Positions 22,986 through 30,514 of a stretch of 45,722 nucleotides of DNA are shown in pieces. Source of the DNA: a virus. How positions within the stretch are numbered: the first letter of the stretch is position 1; each line of letters begins with the position of its first letter. The stretch spans positions 1 through 45,722 of the IMG/VR virus record IMGVR_UViG_3300001450_000050. The stretch is one strand, 5' to 3'. The position numbers and the translations under genes are program-made. Under the pieces are notes generated by a model. It saw nothing but the letters and a program-made list of their open reading frames with translations, was not told the DNA's origin and searched no databases.

Positions 22986-23768
22986 ATGACTTTTCCACTA
23001 CCTATAGTTCAAGGTGGTACTACAGTATTTTCTAGCGGAACTGTTATTACACTTTCTTCTAATGCAACTAATTATAATTTAGCTAATGACCTTACAAATA
23101 ATTATAGTTGGGATGGGTCTACTGCTATTGATGTTATACTCAATATTAATTCAGGTGTAAACATTAGAGCATCTGTAGCCTCTACACCTGCTATTGCAGC
23201 CATATTAGTATCCGGTAGTAATCTAACTATAAATAACTCAGGAACTATAGCTGCTCATGGTGGAGTACAAGGTACTGGTGGTGGTGCTAATGCGGCTGGT
23301 GCCGCAGGTGCGGCTGGTGGTAACGCTATAGAATTGAGTAATCTAACTGGAATAATTAATAATGCTTCAGGAGCTAATATTGCTGGAGGAGGCGGTGGCG
23401 GCGGAGGAGGCGGCGGTGGTCGAGGCGCAGGAAGTCACAATGAAGAAACTGGCGCATGTAGTGGTCAATCAAGTTTTACTGGTGGTAACGGTGGGATAGG
23501 AGCAAGTTCTGATACTCCTGCTACCAATACACCGACAAATGGTTCTTCAGGTGGTTCAGGAGGCGGTACAGGCGGTACGGGCGGTGCTGGTGGCGGTTGG
23601 GGGGCTACAGGATCAGCAGGTGCAGCAGGTTCTGCATCGAACCCAGCATCCTGTAAAACAAATCAGGCAGGTGGTGCTGGAGGAGCAGCGGGTAAAGCGA
23701 TTAATGTTGGCTCAGGTGCGACTAATACTTTTAATAATTCTGGAAATGTTTTCGGGGCTACAAGTTAA
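22986..23768 (+). CDS. glycine-rich adhesin, copy 1
   Basis: A 260-residue protein with a beta-helix-like N-terminal half (NYNLANDLTNNYSWDGSTAI, INSGVNIRASV, ILVSGSNLTINNSGTI) and a C-terminal half made of glycine blocks (a run of 12 Gly near residue 140) split by variable loops. The layout is like that of T-even-type gp38 adhesins, where glycine motifs pack as polyglycine II and the loops contact the receptor. It ends NSGNVFGATS, as does its downstream paralog. Loops hold single cysteines. Ribosome site is weak; it follows the fibre stop by one base. Confidence 0.7.
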   Translation: MTFPLPIVQGGTTVFSSGTVITLSSNATNYNLANDLTNNYSWDGSTAIDVILNINSGVNIRASVASTPAIAAILVSGSNLTINNSGTIAAHGGVQGTGGGANAAGAAGAAGGNAIELSNLTGIINNASGANIAGGGGGGGGGGGGRGAGSHNEETGACSGQSSFTGGNGGIGASSDTPATNTPTNGSSGGSGGGTGGTGGAGGGWGATGSAGAAGSASNPASCKTNQAGGAGGAAGKAINVGSGATNTFNNSGNVFGATS

Positions 23769-23782
23769 ATAGGAATTAATTA

Positions 23783-24538
23783 ATGCCATTTTTATTTTTT
23801 GCAAACAGAAGACCTACAGGTCAATCATTAATTATATCTTCAGATACAGAAAATTATAATCTGTCTAATGTGTTGCAAGGTAGTTACGATTGGAACGGTA
23901 TAGACCCTATTGATGCAACAGTTATTGTTAATAGTGGTGTAAATGTTTTTAGTCAGCTTAGTAATGTACCAGCTTTAACTGCTCATCTTGTTGCCGGTAG
24001 TAATTTTACTTTAATTAATAATGGTAATATTATTGGTAGAGGAGGTAGTGCAGGTGGTGGTGGTGGTAGTGGTAGTAATGGCGGTGCTGCTGGAGACGGT
24101 GGAGATGCAATTAGCTTAGAAAATATTTCAGCAAGTGTTAGAAATAATTCTGGTGCAAACATTGCTGGCGGTGGTGGAGGCGGCGGTGGTGGTGGTGGCT
24201 ACCGTAGTTGTACTACCTATGATTCTGAAGCGCAGAGTTGTAGTGATTGCACTAATTTAACAGGAGGTAATGGAGGTGCTGGTGCAAGTATTAATGATCC
24301 TCCCACAAATAGTGCAACTAGTGGTTCTTCAGGTGGAGCCTCAACAGGAGGAACTGGGGGAACTTGGGGTAATGTAGGTAATGGCGGCGCTGGTGGTAGT
24401 GGTCCTGGTGGAAATGCAAACTGTAGAGTCGCTGGCTCAGGTGGATCAGGAGGAGCAGCAGGAAAAGCAGTTAGATTAAATTCAGGTGCAACAGTAAATG
24501 TAACAAATAGTGGAAATGTTTTTGGAGCTACATCATAG
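23783..24538 (+). CDS. glycine-rich adhesin, copy 2 (paralog)
   Basis: A 251-residue paralog of the preceding gene: NYNLSNVLQGSYDWNGIDPI, VNSGVNVFSQL and HLVAGSNFTLINNGNI align with it, and both end NSGNVFGATS. The glycine blocks are conserved but the loops differ fully (YRSCTTYDSEAQSCSDCTNL here, with four cysteines near one another). This is the pattern expected from duplication followed by receptor-driven divergence. AGGAATTAATTA precedes the ATG. Confidence 0.7.
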   Translation: MPFLFFANRRPTGQSLIISSDTENYNLSNVLQGSYDWNGIDPIDATVIVNSGVNVFSQLSNVPALTAHLVAGSNFTLINNGNIIGRGGSAGGGGGSGSNGGAAGDGGDAISLENISASVRNNSGANIAGGGGGGGGGGGYRSCTTYDSEAQSCSDCTNLTGGNGGAGASINDPPTNSATSGSSGGASTGGTGGTWGNVGNGGAGGSGPGGNANCRVAGSGGSGGAAGKAVRLNSGATVNVTNSGNVFGATS

Positions 24539-25123
24539 ATGTTATTTTTAAATAATCGTAGTTACATTCCAAAACAAAATAGTTTATACTACTACGAAGT
24601 AGATACTTCAGGAAACGAATATAAAATACCTAAAAATAGTTCAGCATGGATTATAAATAAAGAAAGTGTATCAGTCAAAAATTGGGGCGTATGTTTTGGT
24701 AGAGTTATTATTACTATATACGGGTATATACCACCAAACAGAACTGCTGAAATTAATTTAAACACTTATCTACCATATATTAATGGATGCAGCACTAACA
24801 ATATTTTACCTCCAATTCGATCTGGTGATCCTTGTATGCAACTATTAAAGATACCCGCCGGATGTTCAGAACAAAAACATCATATTCATTCGACAGATAG
24901 AGTGGTATATGTTTTATCAGGAAGCGGTACAGCAGTTTCAGGTGTAGGTTCTAATACAGAGAAACATAAATTAATTGAAGGAAAAACTTTAATCTTAGAT
25001 GCTATGGAGCCACATCACTTTGAAACAGATAACCAAGATTTAATTGTTGTTCCAATGCATATATGGTCTAGTACTAATGACGAGTTTAACCATCCTATGA
25101 TGTTAGGAACTCATGCAGTATAA
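24539..25123 (+). CDS. cupin-domain protein
   Basis: A 194-residue protein with a metal-binding cupin barrel in its C-terminal half: H115-x-H117 with D120 in QKHHIHSTDRVVYVLSGSG and H159/H160 in LDAMEPHHFET, matching the two cupin motifs with Asp in place of the usual Glu. The N-terminal half is unassigned. Cupins include sugar epimerases, dioxygenases and binding proteins, so the reaction is open. It abuts the second adhesin and precedes an exported peptide and a PP-loop gene, forming an accessory set. Confidence 0.75.
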   Translation: MLFLNNRSYIPKQNSLYYYEVDTSGNEYKIPKNSSAWIINKESVSVKNWGVCFGRVIITIYGYIPPNRTAEINLNTYLPYINGCSTNNILPPIRSGDPCMQLLKIPAGCSEQKHHIHSTDRVVYVLSGSGTAVSGVGSNTEKHKLIEGKTLILDAMEPHHFETDNQDLIVVPMHIWSSTNDEFNHPMMLGTHAV

Positions 25124-25253
25124 AAAATATATAATAAATACGTTTAAAGTTTTAGGTTTGTGTTTTGCCTTTTATGGTTGTTTTGCATATTCTACAGAAC
25201 AGGTTAGAGTAATAGTTCAACTTCATCAACTGGAAGAAAGTTTTACAAAATGA
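25113..25253 (+). CDS. small exported peptide, 46 aa
   Basis: MQYKKYIINTFKVLGLCFAF followed by YGCFAYSTEQ shows a signal peptide with a likely cleavage near CFA-YS, leaving about 20 residues (VRVIVQLHQLEESFTK). AGGA is five bases before the ATG, and the stop overlaps the next start (ATGA). The tight coupling on both sides makes it real despite its size. Function unknown. Confidence 0.6.
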   Translation: MQYKKYIINTFKVLGLCFAFYGCFAYSTEQVRVIVQLHQLEESFTK

Positions 25254-26956
25254 GTCTAGTATTAAAAAAAAGGGACAATCCTTTACCAGGAAGTGACAAG
25301 TCACCTTCTGATATTGGTTTAAAAGTTATGGTTCTTAATGAAGCTAAGACAGCTTTTGAAGAGCAGTGGAAAGATTTAGCGACTGTTAAAAAAGTTGTGT
25401 TAGAAAGATTTGATGATCAATATGTAAGAAATATAAATTGGTATTTTCCAGAGCCTAAGAGCATGACACAAGTTGAACAGTTTCTTCGATCAGAAATAAC
25501 TAAAGATCAAGCGACTACTATTTTAGGAGATACAGTAGAAGATAAAGCTACTGATGCATTAGATCAGTTTAAAAAAAATGCATCTAGATTATTTGTTGAA
25601 GAATTATATAAAACTAAAAGACAAGAAATTTTAAATGCTTCTGACCCGCAAACTTGTGTAGACATATTGAATGATCAAGATATATTTATTAATCCTGTGC
25701 CTGAAGAGGAATGTGTAGAATGTTCAGTTCTTTTACATACTGCCGTAGGTGTAGGACAAATTAGAAATGTGTTTAATTATTTAGATATTGATTGTAGCAT
25801 TAAAGTTTTAGATAAATTTACAAGTATATTTAATTTTGAAAATACATCTTCAGTAGATAAGTCAACAGATATATTAGGTGATAAACTTATTATTGCTCGT
25901 CCAGATTTTTTAAGAGTTGGATCAGGAGAATATAAAAAAACAACACTAGATTTAATCGGAGAAGCTATTCATTGTCTTTGGACTCCAAATGATAGAACAA
26001 ATACTTTAACAAGTAACTTAAAATTAGAAGCAAGTCCTATACCTGATGCAACAGGATTTACAAAATCCTTTGCAGAAGTAGCAGATGAAAAAGGTGTAGA
26101 GCTTTGGAATGAAGATAAAGAATTAAAAGTATATTGGAGCGGAGGAATAGATAGTACAGTAGCTCTGGTAAGTTTACTAAAAAGTAAACCTTCTGATTGG
26201 CATGATAAATTAAAAATTATCTATACTTTAAATTCTATTGAAGAGTATCCTTTATTTTGGAATAATTATATTAAAGATAAAATTCAAACAGAAGAAGTCT
26301 TAATGACAGAGAGAGATGCTAATAAATATTATATGGATAAACCTTTTTATTCTCCAGTTATAAGACATATTGCGGATAATTTAAATAAAGGTTTAACAAT
26401 TACAGGAGAATGTGGTGATCAACTTTTTGGATCATCAGGATTTATATCTCATCCTGAAATATTAAAAATGACAGTAGATGAGTTTATTAAAAATAAATAT
26501 CCTAATGATATTGAGGATATCAAATTGTTTAATTCTAAATGTCCATATACAATATCGTCTATTAAAGATTTATTTTGGTGGTGGAATTTTAATTTAAAAT
26601 GGGAAGAAGTATCTTATCGTTCATTAGCTATGGTTAAAAATAGTAATAATATTAATAATGTTCGTCATTTCTTTAGAACAGATAATTTTCAAAAGTGGTC
26701 TGTAATGAATCCTGATAAAAAACTTAAAGATACATTGAAAAGCTATAAGTTTACGGCAAAAGATTATATATATGATTATACATCTGATGAAGATTATAGA
26801 GACAATAAACTAAAAATTGGTTCATTAAAAGTTAGATGGGGTCATTCTTTAGGAATAGATAATAAAAATAATATTATTTACGCAGGAGATACTTCTACTA
26901 ATACTAGTCTACTTAAAGATAAATATGGAGATTCTTTACAAAAGTTTATTAACTAA
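25250..26956 (+). CDS. asparagine-synthetase-like PP-loop protein, intact motifs
   Basis: The 568-residue product has YWSGGIDSTV (residues 295-304), the ATP-binding PP-loop, and TGECGDQLFG (385-394), corresponding to the GE-x-x-D-E-L-F-G motif of asparagine synthetase B. The N-terminal 280 residues are not a glutaminase: no N-terminal Cys and no recognisable motif, so the ammonia or other nucleophile must come from elsewhere. The C-terminal region is homologous to the protein at 16596. It is AT-rich and sits in an accessory set with a cupin and two exported proteins. An ATP-driven amidation or ligation is inferred; the target is unknown. Confidence 0.75.
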   Translation: MSLVLKKRDNPLPGSDKSPSDIGLKVMVLNEAKTAFEEQWKDLATVKKVVLERFDDQYVRNINWYFPEPKSMTQVEQFLRSEITKDQATTILGDTVEDKATDALDQFKKNASRLFVEELYKTKRQEILNASDPQTCVDILNDQDIFINPVPEEECVECSVLLHTAVGVGQIRNVFNYLDIDCSIKVLDKFTSIFNFENTSSVDKSTDILGDKLIIARPDFLRVGSGEYKKTTLDLIGEAIHCLWTPNDRTNTLTSNLKLEASPIPDATGFTKSFAEVADEKGVELWNEDKELKVYWSGGIDSTVALVSLLKSKPSDWHDKLKIIYTLNSIEEYPLFWNNYIKDKIQTEEVLMTERDANKYYMDKPFYSPVIRHIADNLNKGLTITGECGDQLFGSSGFISHPEILKMTVDEFIKNKYPNDIEDIKLFNSKCPYTISSIKDLFWWWNFNLKWEEVSYRSLAMVKNSNNINNVRHFFRTDNFQKWSVMNPDKKLKDTLKSYKFTAKDYIYDYTSDEDYRDNKLKIGSLKVRWGHSLGIDNKNNIIYAGDTSTNTSLLKDKYGDSLQKFIN

Positions 26957-26972
26957 TATAAAGCTGATTACA

Positions 26973-27311
26973 ATGATAAAATATATAATTTTTTTAATGG
27001 TATTCTTAACAACTTCTGTTGCTAATGCACATCATGATGTTTTAATTTGGAATTTTTGTCGTTCTGAAGAAGCTATTGTATCAATAGCAGAATCACAAAC
27101 AGTATCAGAAGAAGATTATCACTATGTTCTTAGAAAATATCTTATAGAAGGTGAGTGTGTATTTAACGAAGAACCTATTCCAGGAATAACAAATACAATG
27201 TATAATAATTTTGTAGACACACAAGGAAGACTTTTTAGTCTTAGAAAGGTTTTACTTCTTGGAGGTATAGAAGTTTACACAATAGTTTTAGAGAATGAAA
27301 AAGGAATATAA
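26973..27311 (+). CDS. exported small protein, 112 aa
   Basis: Start MIKYIIFLMVFLTTSVANAH gives a clean signal peptide with cleavage after ANA; upstream starts would bury it. The mature part has two Cys (NFCRSEEA, GECVFNEE) that could form a disulfide, and ends with ILENEKGI-like charges (VLENEKGI). It follows the PP-loop gene by 16 bases. An envelope-acting or superinfection-exclusion role is only a guess. Confidence 0.6.
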   Translation: MIKYIIFLMVFLTTSVANAHHDVLIWNFCRSEEAIVSIAESQTVSEEDYHYVLRKYLIEGECVFNEEPIPGITNTMYNNFVDTQGRLFSLRKVLLLGGIEVYTIVLENEKGI

Positions 27312-27313
27312 GA

Positions 27314-28288
27314 ATGGTAAGTAGTTACACAACTAGGATTAGACTAGAGAAGCAGGGAGATGGAGAAAATCCTAATAGCTGGGGTACAGTTTTAAATCAA
27401 AATGTTATTGATCTAGTAGACGAAGCTATTGCTGCTTATACGACAGTTGTTGTATCTAGTGCAGATGTAACTCTAACAGCTAATGACGGAACAACAGATC
27501 AATCTCGCAGTCCTTTTCTTGAACTTTCAGGAACAGTCTCTGCTAGTCTAAATGTTCTTGTTCCACAAAAGTCAAAGAGTTATGTTATTAATGATAAAAC
27601 AACCAGACAAAATTCTGCAGCTATTACATTAAAAACAGCAGCGGGTACAGGCAGTACTGTTGCTGCTGGTAGTAGAAAGATGTTCTTATGTGATACTGTA
27701 TCTGTTTTTGGTTTAGATTATTTAACTGCAGATACAACTACAGGTTTTGCAAAACTCTCTGTAGCAAATACTTTTACTGAAGCAAATACTTTTAATAAGG
27801 CAGTTGCCTTTGCATCTGCTGTTGGTTTTGCAACAAGTGTTTCAGCAACAAATATATTTGTAACTTCAATAGCTGCTAATTCAATGCAAGTATCTAGTGC
27901 ATTATTTACTGCAGATGTCTGCGTTAATGGTCCTGCTACGTTTGTTTCTACAGCAACTTTTAGTGGTCAGCTAGTTATACCTCCGGTTACACTTACAGAT
28001 GCTGCTTCAATTGCTTTAGACTTATCTACAGCAACAACATTCTTTGTTTCTTTAGCAGGTAATAGAACACTTGGAAATGGTGCTAATGCCCAGCCAGGAC
28101 AAAGTGGATTTATTTATGTTTTTCAAGACGGTACTGGATCAAGAACATTGTCTTATGGGAATAGTTATAATTTCCCTGATGCAGAAGTTCCTGTATTGTC
28201 TACAGTAGCTAGTGCTGTTGATATGTTGGTATACAATGTACGAGGCGTTAGTGCTATTGATATGATTTTAGTTTCTTCATTTGGATAA
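27314..28288 (+). CDS. tail fibre/tailspike-associated protein, 324 aa
   Basis: The N-terminal part, TRIRLEKQGDGENPNSWGTV followed by LNQNVIDLVDEAIAAY, is the usual tail-attachment start of podovirus fibre proteins from marine phages. A Ser/Ala/Thr-rich shaft follows, and the end (FFVSLAGNRTLGNGANAQPG, FIYVFQDGTGSRTLSYGNSY) is a typical fibre-tip beta domain. It probably joins the fibre to the tail hub encoded next. AAAGGAATATAAG precedes the ATG. Confidence 0.7.
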   Translation: MVSSYTTRIRLEKQGDGENPNSWGTVLNQNVIDLVDEAIAAYTTVVVSSADVTLTANDGTTDQSRSPFLELSGTVSASLNVLVPQKSKSYVINDKTTRQNSAAITLKTAAGTGSTVAAGSRKMFLCDTVSVFGLDYLTADTTTGFAKLSVANTFTEANTFNKAVAFASAVGFATSVSATNIFVTSIAANSMQVSSALFTADVCVNGPATFVSTATFSGQLVIPPVTLTDAASIALDLSTATTFFVSLAGNRTLGNGANAQPGQSGFIYVFQDGTGSRTLSYGNSYNFPDAEVPVLSTVASAVDMLVYNVRGVSAIDMILVSSFG

Positions 28289-28294
28289 AAGCAT

Positions 28295-30181
28295 ATGGCC
28301 TCTACTCTTTCTAAATTACAAAAATTAAATTTAAAGCCGGGATTTCACCGTGAGTCTACTCAGTATTCTGAGGAAGGTAAATGGTTTGATGGAGATCGAG
28401 TACGCTTTCGAGAAGGTAAGCCTGAAAATTTAAGAGGATATCAAAAATTTATTGATACTTCTTTTACCGGAACTGCTAGAGATTTACTTGCCTGGACAAA
28501 TAATAATACAGAAAAACTTTTAGGTTATGGTACTGAAAGTAAATTATATGTTGTTTATAATGATTATCCTTATGATATAACACCAGTAGTTAGTACAGTT
28601 AGTATTGGTAACTTAGGGAGTGCAGGGAGTTTTGATACGGCTGCTGGCTCTCCTTTAATTGAGGTTAGTTCTAATAATAATGGAAGAAACGTCGGAGATT
28701 ACGTTGAGTTTTCTAATACTTCTATTAACGGTTTTACCACAAACGGACTAGATTTTTCTGTATCTTCATTTGGTGGACCTACATTTGAAGTAGTAAGTGT
28801 TCAAGGAGTAAATAACTTTTTTATTAGTGTAACTAGTGTAGCCGCTAGTACAGAATCAAATCAGGGTTCAGGTATTGCTTTCTTTCTTTTAGCTACAGGT
28901 CAATCAAATCCAATTCAAGGATTGGGATATGGTGCAGGTATATATAATGCGGGTGTTTCAGCGACAGGAGAAAGAGCTTGGAATCAACCAGCAGAATCTT
29001 CTAACATTATTTTCTTAGGAACACAGTGGTCTTTAGATAACTTTGGTGAAGATTTACTTGCTGCTAGACAAGGAGGAAACTTAATTCATTGGGACGCTAA
29101 TGCAAGTTTAGCGCCGGTTAGGTCTTCTGTTGTGGGTACTGCACCATCAAAAATTAATAGTATTGTTATATCTCCTAATGATCGTCATGTGATTGCTCTT
29201 GGAACAGAAGAGTTTGCAACATCAGTCTTTAATCCTCTTCTTGTAAGATGGTCAGATCAAGAAGATTATGCTAACTGGATTCCTTCAGTATCATCTACAT
29301 CAGGTGAGCTTCAACTTATTGATGGTACTAGAATTGTTGGTGGTGTACGAGGACGTAATGCAATTCTAGTTTATACAGATAATGCTCTTTATACTCTGCA
29401 ATTTGTTGGTCCTCCCTTTATATTTAGAATGTCTCAAGTCGGTACAAACTGTGGCTTGATAGGATCACATGCAGCTATTGATGTAGGGGGTAGAACATAT
29501 TGGATGGGTGACACAGACTTCTTTATGTTCGATGGTTCAGTTAAAAAATTAGATTGTACTATTCGTAGATATCTATATGACGATTTTAATATGACTCAAA
29601 AATCTAAAGTGTTTGCTGGTCTTAATTCAGAGTTCCATGAGATCATTTGGTTATATCCAAAGTCTGGGTCTAATGAACCAGATAGTTATGTAATATATAA
29701 CTACATGGAAAATACTTGGGTCTATGGTTCTAACTTCTATACAACTTTTATTGATGACTCAGTATTTCTTAACACTATTGCTACAGGAGCAGTAACTGGA
29801 AATGTTTCAGCAACTAACCCACAGTTTATTTGGTATAATGAACCAACTTCTGTATTCTCTGGTAACAATCAACCACTAACATCATTTATTGAGAGTGCTG
29901 ATATCGATATAGGTGATGGTGATGATATTATGTTTATTGATAAGATTATTCCTGATTATGATATTAATACGGGTACAATTAAATTTTCAATTAATATAAA
30001 AGATTATCCTGCAGGAACTACAAAAGAGATTGGTCCCTTTGATATAACAGATGCTACACAAAAAATTGACATGAGAGCAAGAGGAAGACAGGCTAATTTT
30101 AGAGTATCAACATCTGATTTAAATACATCTTGGAAATGGGGTAGTGTTCGAGTAGCTATTCAACCAGCAGGTAAAAGGTAA
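28295..30181 (+). CDS. P22 gp10-like tail hub (packaged-DNA stabilisation) protein
   Basis: A 628-residue beta-propeller-type protein. The start (KLNLKPGFHRESTQYSEEGK, WFDGDRVRFREGKPENLRGY) is characteristic of podovirus tail nozzle proteins, and repeated strands with WSDQEDYANWIPS and LWYTDNALYTLQF-like elements (VYTDNALYTLQFVGPPFIF) follow. P22 gp10 closes the tail below gp4 and binds the tailspikes. Its place directly after fibre genes agrees. AAAAGC and GGAT are the upstream signals. Confidence 0.8.
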   Translation: MASTLSKLQKLNLKPGFHRESTQYSEEGKWFDGDRVRFREGKPENLRGYQKFIDTSFTGTARDLLAWTNNNTEKLLGYGTESKLYVVYNDYPYDITPVVSTVSIGNLGSAGSFDTAAGSPLIEVSSNNNGRNVGDYVEFSNTSINGFTTNGLDFSVSSFGGPTFEVVSVQGVNNFFISVTSVAASTESNQGSGIAFFLLATGQSNPIQGLGYGAGIYNAGVSATGERAWNQPAESSNIIFLGTQWSLDNFGEDLLAARQGGNLIHWDANASLAPVRSSVVGTAPSKINSIVISPNDRHVIALGTEEFATSVFNPLLVRWSDQEDYANWIPSVSSTSGELQLIDGTRIVGGVRGRNAILVYTDNALYTLQFVGPPFIFRMSQVGTNCGLIGSHAAIDVGGRTYWMGDTDFFMFDGSVKKLDCTIRRYLYDDFNMTQKSKVFAGLNSEFHEIIWLYPKSGSNEPDSYVIYNYMENTWVYGSNFYTTFIDDSVFLNTIATGAVTGNVSATNPQFIWYNEPTSVFSGNNQPLTSFIESADIDIGDGDDIMFIDKIIPDYDINTGTIKFSINIKDYPAGTTKEIGPFDITDATQKIDMRARGRQANFRVSTSDLNTSWKWGSVRVAIQPAGKR

Positions 30182-30456
30182 TGTCTTTTTCTTATCCTAA
30201 CTTCTCTGTTAATTATAATATTACAAATGACGAATTACGTCAACTATATAATGATATTAATTCATGGGCATCAGAGATAAAGTTTTTATTAGAGAGTAGA
30301 GATATAGAGATTGAATCTTCACCATCAACTAAAATTTATTCTGTTGTTAGTGTAAATGAAATAGGAAGACCAGCAAGTGGAGATGTAGCATATTCCGCAA
30401 GTACTGGAAAGTTTAAAGGATATGTAGGCGGTACTGGTTGGGTAAACTTTAATTAA
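30181..30456 (+). CDS. small tail protein, 91 aa
   Basis: MSFSYPNFSVNYNITNDELR leads into a short helix (QLYNDINSWASEIKFLLESR) and ends in a beta hairpin (ASTGKFKGYVGGTGWVNFN) of the kind used for trimer tips. The start overlaps the hub stop by one base (TAATG). Probably a tail component; the family name is unknown to me. Confidence 0.6.
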   Translation: MSFSYPNFSVNYNITNDELRQLYNDINSWASEIKFLLESRDIEIESSPSTKIYSVVSVNEIGRPASGDVAYSASTGKFKGYVGGTGWVNFN

Positions 30457-30458
30457 TT

Positions 30459-30487
30459 TTGCACTGAACTTATTTTTATTGTATAAT
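30459..30487 (+). promoter_or_regulatory. late promoter, TTGCAC-N17-TATAAT
   Basis: TTGCAC at 30459-30464 and a perfect TATAAT at 30482-30487 with a 17-base spacer, in the only gap in this part of the late operon. The -35 box is the same as at 12208. It would drive the internal virion protein genes. Confidence 0.7.
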
Positions 30488-30514
30488 ATACAAATCTAAC
30501 TTGGAGAATTATAA

